From positions 186,001 through 250,000 of the forward strand of contig NZ_LJHS01000002.1 of the NCBI RefSeq assembly GCF_001296045.1: a stretch of 64,000 nucleotides of DNA. Direction: 5' to 3'. Below are positions 18,650-27,088 of the stretch, one piece after another. The DNA comes from Rhizobium sp. AAP43 (GTDB lineage Bacteria > Pseudomonadota > Alphaproteobacteria > Rhizobiales > Rhizobiaceae). The number at the start of each line of letters is the position of its first letter. Positions within the stretch are counted from its first letter, which is position 1. Position numbers and translations under genes: made by a program. The notes under the pieces are model-generated. The model saw only the letters and a program-made list of their open reading frames with translations, was not told where the DNA came from and did no database searches.

Positions 18650-19948
18650 TCAGCCAGCCGTCTTGGCGAAGCGAGCGAGAAGCTCGTCGGCTTCCTTCTT
18701 GATCGTTTCCATGGCTTCCTTGGCCGTGGTTTCGCCAGCGAAGAGGCGGTTATACTCGCGCTCCATGATCACGCGGATCTGCGGGTAGAAGCCAAGGCGA
18801 TAGCCCTTGTTCCACTCGGCAGACGGCAGCTGCAGCTGCTGGATGCCAACTTCGGCAGCAGGCTTCTCGTTGTAGTAGCCTTCCGACTTCGACAGTTCGT
18901 AAGCAGCGTTGGTGATGGCAACGTAGCCAGTGGCCTGGTGGTAGAACTTCTGGACGTCGGTCGAGGTCAGGAAGTTGAAGAAGGAGGCCGAGCACTTGTT
19001 TTCTTCAGCCGACTTGCCAGCCATTGCGAAGAGGGCAGCGCCACCGATGAAGGAGTGGACGCCAGCGCCTTCGATCGAGTCCCAGTAAGGCAGGAAGGTT
19101 GCCGAGAAGGGCATTTTCGCCGTCTTCTGCAGGCCACCGAAGGAACCCGACGAACCGATCCAGAGGGCGGCCTTGCCTTCTTCGAAGACCTTCTGGTTGT
19201 CGTTCCAGGCAGCACCGTAGTAGCCAAACAGGCCCTGATCGTACCAAGACTTCAGCTTGTCGTACATCATGACGTGACGCTCGTCGGTCACGTTGATCGT
19301 GGTGTCGGCAATGCTGTCATAACCGTTGTTGTTGGAGGCGAACTGGATGTTGTTGCGCGCGAAGAAGTTCTCGGTGAACTGCCAGGTGAGCTGCGCCTGT
19401 GCGAGCGGTAGGTAACCTGCTTCCTTCAGCTTCGGCGCGATGGCCTCAAACTCTTCCCAGGTCTTCGGAGCTTCAACGCCAGCCTTTTTCAGGGCTTCGT
19501 CATTGATGTACATGATCGGCGCCGAGGAGTTGAACGGCATGCCGACGAACTTGCCATCAGAGTCCGCGTAGAAATAGCGCACGCCCTCGATGAAGGCTTC
19601 GCGATTGAATTCGAAGCCGTTATCCTTGAGGAGGTCTTCGGCAGCGATGGTCGCGCCCTTTGCATTGATGATGGTGGCAGCACCGGCATCAAAGACCTGC
19701 AGGATGTTGGGCTGCTCGCCCGAACGGAATGCGGCGATGCCGGCCGACAGAGCCTCTTCATAGGTACCCTTGGAAACAGGGGTCAGAACGCACTCGGCCT
19801 GGGCAGCGTTGAACTTCTGGGCGATCTCGTTGATGACTTCGCCGTTGCGGCCGCCCATGCCGTGCCACCAGGTGATGTTGGTCGCGGCAAGCGTCGTTGA
19901 TGCGGTCATGGTCAGGGCCAGAGCGGCCAGGGAAATCTTCTTGATCAT
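18650..19948 (-). CDS. ugpB: Glycerol-3-phosphate-binding periplasmic protein
   Basis: The solute-binding protein that delivers sn-glycerol-3-phosphate (and in some species glycerophosphodiesters) to UgpAE. Read from ATG 19948 it has 432 aa with a Sec signal peptide (KKISLAALALTMTASTTLAA), then a family-1 binding fold: ITWWHGMGGRNGEVINEI, the YEEALSAGIAAFRSG region, PFNSSAPIMYIN and the C-terminal GYRLGFYPQIRVIMEREYN signature of UgpB. GGAGAGGA lies upstream of the ATG. It heads the operon and has Pho-box-like repeats in front. Confidence 0.94.
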   Translation of the reverse strand: MIKKISLAALALTMTASTTLAATNITWWHGMGGRNGEVINEIAQKFNAAQAECVLTPVSKGTYEEALSAGIAAFRSGEQPNILQVFDAGAATIINAKGATIAAEDLLKDNGFEFNREAFIEGVRYFYADSDGKFVGMPFNSSAPIMYINDEALKKAGVEAPKTWEEFEAIAPKLKEAGYLPLAQAQLTWQFTENFFARNNIQFASNNNGYDSIADTTINVTDERHVMMYDKLKSWYDQGLFGYYGAAWNDNQKVFEEGKAALWIGSSGSFGGLQKTAKMPFSATFLPYWDSIEGAGVHSFIGGAALFAMAGKSAEENKCSASFFNFLTSTDVQKFYHQATGYVAITNAAYELSKSEGYYNEKPAAEVGIQQLQLPSAEWNKGYRLGFYPQIRVIMEREYNRLFAGETTAKEAMETIKKEADELLARFAKTAG

Positions 19949-19986
19949 GGGACAGATCCTCTCCACCGGTTGTTGCGGTGAGGGCT

Positions 19987-20044
19987 CCATTAGGCGCGCT
20001 CCATGACAGCGCGTTTACTGTTTTGTGACAGTGCCGTCACAAAA
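19987..20044 (-). promoter_or_regulatory. Candidate PhoB-dependent promoter of ugpBAEC
   Basis: Reading towards ugpB, four 7-base units recur every 11 bases: TTGTGAC, CTGTCAC, CAGTAAA, CTGTCAT. The last, a perfect Pho-box half-site (20003-20009), is ten bases before a TAATGG -10 candidate (19987-19992). That is the geometry expected when PhoB replaces the -35 element. The first two units also form a 9-bp inverted repeat (20021-20044). Phosphate-starvation control of ugp is established in E. coli and rhizobia; here it is inferred from sequence. Confidence 0.65.
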
Positions 20045-20083
20045 CGAGGGTTTCACAACTTCAGGATCGAAAGTAAAACGAAG

Positions 20084-20452
20084 CTAAAATGCATCTTCCA
20101 GATGAACGGGCCAGCGCCACGGCCGCACGACGACGATATCATGGCGAAGTGACAGTTTCGCGGCATCCGATTGCCTGCGTAGCCAGTGATCGGCGGCGTT
20201 GGCGATCCGCCGTTTCGAACCAGAGCTGACGGCATCGACGCCTGCGAGTACGCTCTTTCGGGCTTTCACTTCGATGAAGGCGACGAGATCGCCACGGCGC
20301 GCAATGATATCCACCTCGCCGGCCTTCGTCCGGTAGCGGAAGGCAAGGATACGGTATCCCTTGAGCAGCAGTGAAGCAGCCGCCCGATACTCGGACCAGC
20401 GGCCCAGTCGTTCGGCACGGATACGTCTGAGATCCGCGCCGTCTCGCTTCAT
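20084..20452 (-). CDS. yraN: UPF0102 (YraN) nuclease-fold protein
   Basis: A 122-residue member of UPF0102, a small restriction-endonuclease-like fold of unproven function found next to rsmI in many bacteria. The conserved core is GEVDIIARRGDLVAFIEVKAR, containing the E-D-ExK metal site. The start codon overlaps the rsmI stop by four bases, so it is translationally coupled. In relatives it is followed by gshB; here the ugp operon lies downstream. Confidence 0.92.
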   Translation of the reverse strand: MKRDGADLRRIRAERLGRWSEYRAAASLLLKGYRILAFRYRTKAGEVDIIARRGDLVAFIEVKARKSVLAGVDAVSSGSKRRIANAADHWLRRQSDAAKLSLRHDIVVVRPWRWPVHLEDAF

Positions 20453-21366
20453 GCAGCACCCTTGAGCGCCAGAAGCCTCTGATAAAGCTCCTTGCGCGGC
20501 AGGCCGGTCAACCTCGCTGCCTCGGTAGCCGCCTTCGCCGTGGGCATGGTCAGAGCCAGCTCAGCGAGCAGGCTGTCGACATCAGCGGCATCCGGAGCGG
20601 CTTCGGGCGACGGCGGGCCGATCACCAGCACCACCTCGCCCTTGACCGTCTTGTCCGCATAGTCCGCGGCCAGATCACCAAGCGGACCGCGACGGAATTC
20701 TTCGAAGGTCTTTGTCAATTCCCGGCAGACCGATGCGCGGCGTTCTGCACCCAGTTCGTCAGAGGCGGCGACCAGCGTATCGCCAATCCGATGTGGCGAT
20801 TCAAAGAAGATCAGCGTCGCCGGGACTTTGGCGAGTTCGCGCAGGCGGTCCCGCTTCGCCTTGTCCTTGGTGGGCAGGAAGCCGGCAAAGAGAAAGGCCT
20901 CGTTCGGCAGACCTGATCCGACAAGGGCGGCAAGCGGTGCCGAGGCCCCGGGGATCGGCACGACCCGATGGCCGGCCTCGATCGCAAGCTGGCCGAGCCG
21001 GTAACCCGGATCGGAGACGAGTGGCGTCCCAGCATCCGAGACCAGTGCCACGGACTTCCCGGCTTCGAGGGCGGCGAGCAGCCGGGCCCCTGCCTCATCG
21101 GCATTATGCTCGTGATAGGCGTAAGGGCGGTTCTCTATACCGTAGCGGTCAAGCAGCACCCGCGTCACCCGCGTGTCCTCGCAGGCGAGCACATCGGCAC
21201 CAGCCAGCGTTTCGAGCGCCCTCAGCGTGATGTCGCCAAGATTGCCGATTGGCGTCGCAACGAGATAAAGCGCCGGCTCCATGGGCCGGGCCGCCACCAA
21301 TGTATCATTGATGCGGTAACGCTTTGCGGGGACTGGACTTGCCTGGGAATTCTGCTGTTCGATCAT
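20449..21366 (-). CDS. rsmI: 16S rRNA (cytidine-1402 2'-O)-methyltransferase
   Basis: RsmI methylates the ribose of C1402 in the ribosomal P site. Family motifs: LVATPIGNLGDITLRALE, CEDTRVTRVLLDRYGI, SDAGTPLVSDPGYRL, the SAM-binding PGASAPLAALVGSGLP and FFESPHRI. I place the start at ATG 21366 (MIEQQNSQ), giving 305 aa; the open frame begins 19 codons earlier at 21423. It is divergent from dnaN with about 220 bases between them. Confidence 0.93.
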   Translation of the reverse strand: MIEQQNSQASPVPAKRYRINDTLVAARPMEPALYLVATPIGNLGDITLRALETLAGADVLACEDTRVTRVLLDRYGIENRPYAYHEHNADEAGARLLAALEAGKSVALVSDAGTPLVSDPGYRLGQLAIEAGHRVVPIPGASAPLAALVGSGLPNEAFLFAGFLPTKDKAKRDRLRELAKVPATLIFFESPHRIGDTLVAASDELGAERRASVCRELTKTFEEFRRGPLGDLAADYADKTVKGEVVLVIGPPSPEAAPDAADVDSLLAELALTMPTAKAATEAARLTGLPRKELYQRLLALKGAA

Positions 21367-21459
21367 GGCGTCTTTATCGTCCACCCCCGTCTCTTCGGCA
21401 AGGGCGGCGCTTGTATAAACCATTCCGGCAAGCTCTTCGGTGGACCAAGGTGGAAAACC

Positions 21460-21579
21460 ATGTGGCCTCTTGCATTTCTGGTTCTTTTGCTGCCATTTTG
21501 CCCGTCCACATTGTCCGGCCCAGGGCTGGCAGCCTCCTTAGATCCGGACACCCGGAAGACGACATATCGAAAGCGGTAG
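21460..21579 (+). CDS. Possible 39-residue membrane/secreted peptide before dnaN
   Basis: ATG 21460 opens a 39-codon frame (MWPLAFLVLLLPFCPS then a short polar tail ending RKTTYRKR) that stops five bases before the dnaN start. The hydrophobic N-terminus looks like a signal or membrane anchor, but the ribosome site is weak (GGTGG, seven bases upstream) and I recognise no family. It could be a small translated leader coupled to dnaN, or non-coding leader sequence. Confidence 0.25.
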   Translation: MWPLAFLVLLLPFCPSTLSGPGLAASLDPDTRKTTYRKR

Positions 21580-21584
21580 CGTCC

Positions 21585-22703
21585 ATGCGCATTACTCTTG
21601 AACGGTCCAATCTCCTCAAGTCTCTGAACCATGTCCATCGCGTGGTCGAGCGCCGGAACACCATCCCGATCCTCTCCAACGTCCTTCTGAAGGCCGAAGG
21701 CGCGGCGCTGGACATGAAGGCGACGGACCTCGATCTGGAAATCACCGAAAGCACGCCGGCGATGGTCGAGCAGGCTGGATCGACGACTGTCCCGGCCCAT
21801 CTGCTCTACGAAATCGTCCGCAAGCTGCCGGACGGTTCGGAAGTGCTGCTCGCCACCACGCCCGACGGGGCCTCGATGACGGTTGCCTCAGGCCGCTCGA
21901 AGTTTTCGCTCCAATGCCTGCCGGAATCGGACTTCCCGGACCTGACGGCTGGAACCTTCACGCATAGCTTCAAGATCAAGGCATCCGACTTCAAGATGCT
22001 GATCGAACGCACCCAGTTCGCGATTTCGACCGAAGAGACGCGCTACTATCTGAACGGCATCTTCCTGCACACCATCGAAGCCGGCGGTGCATTGAAGCTC
22101 CGGGCCGTCGCAACAGACGGACACCGCCTTGCCCGCGCAGATGTGGACGCCCCCTCGGGCTCCGAAGGCATGCCGGGGATCATTATTCCGCGCAAGACGG
22201 TCGGCGAATTGCAGAAGCTGATCGACAATCCCGAACTGATCATCAGCGCCGAAATCTCCGATTCGAAAATCCGCCTTTCAATCGGCTCAATCGTGCTGAC
22301 GTCGAAGCTCATCGACGGTACCTTCCCAGACTATCAGCGCGTCATTCCGCAGGCCAATGACAAGGAAATGCGCGTCGATTGCCAGACATTTGCCCGCGCC
22401 GTCGACCGTGTTTCGACCATTTCGTCCGAGCGCGGTCGCGCGGTAAAGCTGGCCCTTTCGGACGGCCAGCTTCTGCTCACCGTGAACAACCCGGACTCGG
22501 GCAGCGCGACCGAAGAAGTGGCGGTCGGCTACGAAAGTGACGCGATGGAGATCGGCTTCAACGCCAAATATCTCCTCGACATCACCGCGCAGCTTTCGGG
22601 CGAAGATGCGATCTTCCTTCTCGCTGATGCGGGATCACCAACCCTTATTCGTGACACGGCCGGCGCTGATGCGCTCTATGTTCTGATGCCGATGCGCGTA
22701 TAA
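21585..22703 (+). CDS. dnaN: DNA polymerase III beta sliding clamp
   Basis: The 372-residue ring subunit that tethers polymerase III to DNA. It has three repeats of the clamp fold. Recognisable segments are NTIPILSNVLL, TDLDLEI, RSKFSLQCLP, the interface helix HRLARAD and the C-terminal MPMRV, which lines the protein-binding pocket. ATG 21585 begins the conserved MRITLERSNLL; the 87 codons upstream in frame are leader. As in other Rhizobiaceae it is not next to dnaA. Confidence 0.97.
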   Translation: MRITLERSNLLKSLNHVHRVVERRNTIPILSNVLLKAEGAALDMKATDLDLEITESTPAMVEQAGSTTVPAHLLYEIVRKLPDGSEVLLATTPDGASMTVASGRSKFSLQCLPESDFPDLTAGTFTHSFKIKASDFKMLIERTQFAISTEETRYYLNGIFLHTIEAGGALKLRAVATDGHRLARADVDAPSGSEGMPGIIIPRKTVGELQKLIDNPELIISAEISDSKIRLSIGSIVLTSKLIDGTFPDYQRVIPQANDKEMRVDCQTFARAVDRVSTISSERGRAVKLALSDGQLLLTVNNPDSGSATEEVAVGYESDAMEIGFNAKYLLDITAQLSGEDAIFLLADAGSPTLIRDTAGADALYVLMPMRV

Positions 22704-22821
22704 AAAATACGCCATTTTCTTTCCTGCTCGCGCCGCTTGACCTTGTTTTCGCGATAATTAGGTCTGAGATTGTTGTAAGACTTCCGCATGATGCGGCGGC
22801 GATCAGGAGAGGAATGACGGC

Positions 22822-23409
22822 ATGCGGTTGAAGCAAAGGTTCGAGCAGAAATTCGATGAGGAAATTCGCTTCTTCAAGGGGATGATGCAGGGACCAAAGA
22901 CCGTCGGCGCCATCGCTCCGACGTCATCCGTGACGGCCCGCAAGATGGCGAGCGTGGTTGAGCCACGATCAGGTCTGCCGGTTCTTGAACTCGGCCCTGG
23001 GACGGGCGTGATTACCAAGCAGATCCTGGCGCGCGGCGTGCCGGCCGAAAAGATCGTTTCGATCGAGTATTCCAAAGATTTCTATCAGCGACTGACCCAG
23101 GACTATCCAGGCGTTCACTTCATTCATGGCGACGCCTTCGACATCGACAATACCCTTGGCGCGCTTGCGGGCCAGACATTCGACAGCGTGATCTCGGCCG
23201 TACCATTGCTCAGTTTTCCGATGCAGGCGCGTATAAGCCTCCTGGAAAAGCTGCTTGACCGCCTGCCGGCTGGCCGGCCGGTCGTGCAGATCACCTATGG
23301 CCCCGTCTCGCCCATCGTTGCCAATCCGGATCGCTACCATATCCAGCATTTCGATTTCATCGTCCGGAACATCCCGCCCGCCCAACTGTGGATCTACAGC
23401 CGCGGCTGA
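22822..23409 (+). CDS. pmtA: Phosphatidylethanolamine N-methyltransferase, rhizobial PmtA type
   Basis: A 195-residue SAM-dependent enzyme that methylates phosphatidylethanolamine to phosphatidylcholine at the inner membrane. It closely matches the Sinorhizobium-type PmtA pattern: RFEQKFDEEIRFFKGM, GPKTVGAIAPTSS, the SAM loop LELGPGTGVITKQIL (about 54-68) and the ending HFDFIVRNIPPAQLWIYSR. Phosphatidylcholine is needed for host interaction and stress tolerance in Rhizobiaceae. The gene stands alone between dnaN and pyrF. Confidence 0.9.
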   Translation: MRLKQRFEQKFDEEIRFFKGMMQGPKTVGAIAPTSSVTARKMASVVEPRSGLPVLELGPGTGVITKQILARGVPAEKIVSIEYSKDFYQRLTQDYPGVHFIHGDAFDIDNTLGALAGQTFDSVISAVPLLSFPMQARISLLEKLLDRLPAGRPVVQITYGPVSPIVANPDRYHIQHFDFIVRNIPPAQLWIYSRG

Positions 23410-23562
23410 CCCGACAGGGGCACAGCTTCGGCGTTTGCCCCTCAGAACTCCATATTGGCGCATTTCAAAGGGGATGACGGGAGAAGGCGCCCGGGGAACC
23501 CTTGCAGATTGGCGCATGTCATGCGAGTGGACGCCCATGGGGATCAGGCAGGAGTCATCGTC

Positions 23563-24267
23563 TTGAGTGCACGTCACCGTCTCATCGTCGGACTGGATGT
23601 CCCGACCGTCGCCGAAGCGGAAGCCGTCGTCAACACGCTCGGCAGCAGCATCTCCTTCTACAAGATCGGCTATCAGCTCGCCTTTGCCGGCGGGCTGGAA
23701 TTTGCCTGCGACCTCGCGCGCGACGGCAAGCAGGTCTTTCTCGACATGAAGCTGCTCGACATCGACAACACGGTAGCGTCTGCAGTCGAGAATATTGCCC
23801 GCATGGGCATGACCATGCTGACGCTGCACGCCTATCCCAAAACAATGGCAGCAGCAGTCAAGGCCGCCGAAGGATCAGGCCTGTGCCTGCTCGGCGTGAC
23901 AGTCCTCACCTCGATGGACAGCCAGGATCTGATCGATGCCGGCTACGAATATGATCCGCATACGCTGGTTCTGAAGCGCGCAGAACAGGCGCGCATCGCC
24001 GGCATGGGCGGTGTTGTCTGCTCGGCGGAAGAGGCTTCAGCCGTTCGCAAGATCGTCGGGCCGAAGATGGCGATCGTGACGCCGGGTATTCGCCCCGCTG
24101 GCGCCGACCACGGCGACCAGAAGCGGGTGATGACGCCTGCCGACGCCATTGCAGCCGGATCAAGCCACCTCGTCGTCGCGCGCCCAATCGTCAAGGCGGA
24201 CGATCCGAGGGCCGCCGCACTCGCCATCCTGACGGAAATGGACGACGCGCTGGCCAAACAGGCATAA
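23563..24267 (+). CDS. pyrF: Orotidine-5'-phosphate decarboxylase
   Basis: The last step of UMP synthesis. The 234-residue TIM barrel has the catalytic [13 protein letters not shown] (D-K-xx-D array), LTLHAYP and [16 protein letters not shown], the phosphate loop. TTG 23563 is chosen because GCAGGAG lies eight bases before it and the conserved sequence begins [12 protein letters not shown]; the upstream ATG at 23521 adds 14 unconserved residues. It is followed closely by the DUF1330 gene, and the two may form an operon. Confidence 0.95.
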   Translation: MSARHRLIVGLDVPTVAEAEAVVNTLGSSISFYKIGYQLAFAGGLEFACDLARDGKQVFLDMKLLDIDNTVASAVENIARMGMTMLTLHAYPKTMAAAVKAAEGSGLCLLGVTVLTSMDSQDLIDAGYEYDPHTLVLKRAEQARIAGMGGVVCSAEEASAVRKIVGPKMAIVTPGIRPAGADHGDQKRVMTPADAIAAGSSHLVVARPIVKADDPRAAALAILTEMDDALAKQA

Positions 24268-24292
24268 TTCACCAAGCAAACGGGAGAACGGC

Positions 24293-24580
24293 ATGCCCAA
24301 GGGATACTGGATCGCACGCGTGGATGTTCGCGACCCCGAACGCTACAAGGACTATGTCGCTGCAGCCAAACCCGCCTTTGAAAAATACGGTGCGGTCTTT
24401 CTCGCTCGCGGTGGCGCTCATACGCAGCTGGAAGGCCCGGTTCGCGCACGCAACGTGGTCATCGAGTTTCCGTCGCACCAGGCAGCTGTGGATTGCTACA
24501 ACTCGCCCGAATACCAAATCGCGGCCAAGATCCGTCAGGAAGTGGCCGATGCCGAGATGGTCGTCGTCGAGGGTATCTGA
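24293..24580 (+). CDS. DUF1330 family protein
   Basis: A 95-residue alpha/beta-barrel (dimeric ferredoxin-like) protein of DUF1330, function unknown. The family pattern GYWIARVDVRDPERYKDYV, GAVFLARGG, VIEFPSHQAAVDCYNSPEY is complete. GGGAGAACGGC lies just before the ATG. Being 25 bases after pyrF, it is probably co-transcribed, an arrangement often seen in Rhizobiales. Confidence 0.9.
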   Translation: MPKGYWIARVDVRDPERYKDYVAAAKPAFEKYGAVFLARGGAHTQLEGPVRARNVVIEFPSHQAAVDCYNSPEYQIAAKIRQEVADAEMVVVEGI

Positions 24581-24711
24581 GCACTTGCGCCTGAGGCTCT
24601 TTGTCCCGCGTCTAAGGCCTTGACGGGCCTTTCCCCAGACCAACGATTCGGCTAAGAGAAGCCGAGATCGCGCATATCGTGTGCGCCCATGCAGTTCAGG
24701 GGAGCCAGTCC

Positions 24712-25692
24712 ATGACCTTGTCCAACCTTCCGCCGCTCGTCACCGTCTTCGGAGGTTCGGGCTTCGTCGGTCGGCATGTGGTCCGGGCGCTCGCCCGTCG
24801 CGGCTATCGTATCCGCATCGCCGTTCGCCGCCCGGATCTGGCCGGCTTTCTGCAGCCGCTTGGCAATGTCGGGCAGATTTCCTTTGTCCAGGCCAATCTG
24901 CGCTACCGTGACTCGGTGGATGCGGCTGTGAACGGCGCTGACCATGTCGTCAACTGCGTCGGCATTCTGTTCGAAAGCGGACGGAATGGCTTCGACGCCG
25001 TGCAGGAGTTCGGCGCGCGCGCCGTTGCGGAAGCCGCCCGCAAGGTTGGTGCGAGCCTGACCCATATCTCCGCCATTGGCGCTGATGCGAAGTCGGATTC
25101 TGCCTATGCCGCCAGCAAGGGTCGCGCGGAAGCTGGCATCAAGGCCATCCTGCCGGACGCAACCATTCTCCGCCCGTCGATCGTTTTCGGCCCGGAAGAC
25201 GGCTTCTTCAACAAGTTCGCGGCCATGGCGCGAATTGCTCCCGTCCTGCCGCTTGTCGGCGGCGGCAAGACGAAGTTCCAGCCTGTTTATGTCGGCGATG
25301 TCGCCGAAGTGGTGGCCCGCGCTGTGGATGGCTCGATTGCCCGCGGCAAGATCTACGAACTCGGCGGCCGCGACGTCTCCACCTTCAAGCAGTGTCTCGA
25401 GATGATGCTCGACGTGGTCGGTCGCAAGCGCCCGCTTCTCGCCCTGCCCTTCGGCGTGGCTTCGATGATCGGCAGCATCGCCTCGGCGATCCCACTGATC
25501 ACGCCTCCGCTGACGAGCGACCAGGTCAAGCTCCTGAAGAAGGATAATGTCGTCTCGGCCGAGGCCAAGGCAGAGGGCCGGACGCTTGAAGGCCTCGGCA
25601 TTGAGCCGGTGACCATGGCCTCAATCCTCCCGACCTATCTGGTCCAGTATCGCCCCCATGGCCAGTATAGCGGCTCCGGCAAGGCTGCCTGA
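24712..25692 (+). CDS. NDUFA9-like NAD(P)-binding reductase
   Basis: A 326-residue atypical short-chain dehydrogenase related to the complex I accessory subunit NDUFA9. It has the Rossmann loop TVFGGSGFVGRHVVRAL (about 9-25), NCVGILFE, the SAIGADAKSDSAYAASKGRAE region with the Y-xxx-K pair, and ILRPSIVFGPEDGFFN. ATG 24712 follows GGGGAG. Alphaproteobacterial homologues are thought to associate with NADH dehydrogenase or act on quinone-related substrates; the nuo genes are not in this window. Confidence 0.85.
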   Translation: MTLSNLPPLVTVFGGSGFVGRHVVRALARRGYRIRIAVRRPDLAGFLQPLGNVGQISFVQANLRYRDSVDAAVNGADHVVNCVGILFESGRNGFDAVQEFGARAVAEAARKVGASLTHISAIGADAKSDSAYAASKGRAEAGIKAILPDATILRPSIVFGPEDGFFNKFAAMARIAPVLPLVGGGKTKFQPVYVGDVAEVVARAVDGSIARGKIYELGGRDVSTFKQCLEMMLDVVGRKRPLLALPFGVASMIGSIASAIPLITPPLTSDQVKLLKKDNVVSAEAKAEGRTLEGLGIEPVTMASILPTYLVQYRPHGQYSGSGKAA

Positions 25693-25903
25693 AAGCGTCT
25701 ATTTTGGGTCTGACTGCGTGCTTTTGTGACATCGGACACTTCCGTTGCACAAAAGCCGCAGCTTAACCAAGACTGCCGTTAACCCTCGGTAAAGCATGGA
25801 TATGCTATTGCCGTTCCCCGAGCCCACGGGTACACACAGCCCGCACGACGATCGGGCGAGACGGTCGCCAGTCCATATTCACGATAGTTTCGAGAGGCAT
25901 TCC

Positions 25904-26062
25904 ATGGGCAAACCCATCGCACTGTTTTTTGCGTGTGCGGCGCTGGTGATCATCGCAGGCTCCTTCGTGGCTCCCACCACGGTAGCCGCGAACAAGGGTA
26001 ACTGCACCCCGGCATACGGCATTGATCCGTGCAGCACGGCGTCGATCCCGAGCGGTCAGTAA
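25904..26062 (+). CDS. Small secreted protein of unknown function
   Basis: A 52-residue product with a clear Sec signal peptide (residues about 1-30, ending VAPTTVAA) and a mature tail of only some 23 residues, NKGNCTPAYGIDPCSTASIP. Its two cysteines could form one disulfide. GAGAGG lies upstream of ATG 25904; the longer frame from 25796 is unconserved leader. I do not recognise a family. It has its own strong terminator, supporting a real transcript. Confidence 0.6.
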   Translation: MGKPIALFFACAALVIIAGSFVAPTTVAANKGNCTPAYGIDPCSTASIPSGQ

Positions 26063-26076
26063 TTTTCTTCCGATGC

Positions 26077-26104
26077 AAAAAGGCCGCCTTCGGGCGGCCT
26101 TTTT
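26077..26104. terminator. Bidirectional terminator with UUCG tetraloop
   Basis: A perfect 12-bp stem, 26077-26088 with 26093-26104 (AAAAAGGCCGCC/GGCGGCCTTTTT), closed by a C(TTCG)G tetraloop. It has T runs on both strands, so it serves both the small secreted protein gene and the convergent uppP gene. Confidence 0.93.
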
Positions 26105-26136
26105 GTTTGTCTGCCGTGAAGCCTTGCAGCGGCATC

Positions 26137-26943
26137 TCAGCCGAGCACGATAAGCGCCAACAGCCCCACCGTTCCAACGGCAATCCGCCAATAGGCAAAG
26201 GGTGCGTAACCGCGTTTCGAGACGAAATTGAGCAGCGAGCGCACGACGAACAGCGCCGAGACGAAGGCTGCAACAAAACCGATCCCGATAATCAATCCAT
26301 CGTCAACGCTCAGCGCGTCGCGGTTCTTGTAGAGATCGAGGGCGAAGGCACCGACCATGGTCGGCATGGCCAGAAAGAACGAAAACTCCGCGGCAGACCG
26401 CTTGTCAGCCCCCAGGAGCAGCGCGCCGACAATCGTTGCCCCCGATCGCGATGTGCCGGGCACCATGGCGAGGCACTGGAAGAAACCGATCTTTAGCGCG
26501 AGCGACAGGGGATATTCGGTGACATCATGATAGCGGGGAGTAAGCGGCTTGCGGTCGATCCACAACAGCACAAAACCGCCGAGGATCAGGACAATACAGA
26601 TAAGCAGAGGCGTCTCGAATAGAACCGTCTTGATGAAGTCATGCGCGAGCGCACCGATGACAGCTGCCGGCAGAAAGCCGAGAAGAACAACACCAACGAA
26701 GCGGCGGCTCTTTTCACTCGACGGCAGCGACATCGCAATCTGCCAGAGCTTGGTGAAATAGACACTGAGGATCGCGAGGATCGCGCCGAGCTGGATGAGC
26801 ACGGCAAATGTGTTTCCCGGCGATTCGAAGCCGAGGAAATGGCCAGCAAGCAGGACATGGGCGGTCGAGGATACCGGAATGAATTCCGTCAGTCCTTCGA
26901 TCACGCCGAGGATAAGCGCGCTGACAATCGATTGATCTTCCAT
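26137..26943 (-). CDS. uppP: Undecaprenyl-diphosphate phosphatase (BacA/UppP)
   Basis: A 268-residue integral membrane enzyme that dephosphorylates undecaprenyl diphosphate to recycle the lipid carrier of peptidoglycan and O-antigen synthesis. The active-site segments are [16 protein letters not shown] (about 17-32) and [10 protein letters not shown] (about 162-171), with roughly eight helices. AAGGAGA precedes ATG 26943; the 49 codons upstream are ignored. It is divergent from an FzlA-like cell-division gene. This BacA is unrelated to the rhizobial symbiosis peptide transporter BacA. Confidence 0.95.
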   Translation of the reverse strand: MEDQSIVSALILGVIEGLTEFIPVSSTAHVLLAGHFLGFESPGNTFAVLIQLGAILAILSVYFTKLWQIAMSLPSSEKSRRFVGVVLLGFLPAAVIGALAHDFIKTVLFETPLLICIVLILGGFVLLWIDRKPLTPRYHDVTEYPLSLALKIGFFQCLAMVPGTSRSGATIVGALLLGADKRSAAEFSFFLAMPTMVGAFALDLYKNRDALSVDDGLIIGIGFVAAFVSALFVVRSLLNFVSKRGYAPFAYWRIAVGTVGLLALIVLG

Positions 26944-27088
26944 AAGGTCTCCTTCTGGAGGAAGGCTTGGGAGGGCCGCGTGACATGCTTGTGTTGAAGC
27001 ATGTGAGCACCTATAGCTTGGAAGCCGAAACCATGACCAGCCCTCGATATCGAGCTGCGGCACACCAACACCCGAGAATCCGAGTCCC

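Noticed and set aside
17535..18788. A 417-codon frame opposite ugpA and the ends of ugpE and ugpB
   Set aside because: Charged low-complexity product, antisense to conserved permease genes; codon-bias artefact.
25779..25793. TTAACCCTCGGTAAA as a CtrA box before the small secreted protein gene
   Set aside because: The second half-site is TAAA rather than TTAA and there is no second site; too weak to annotate.
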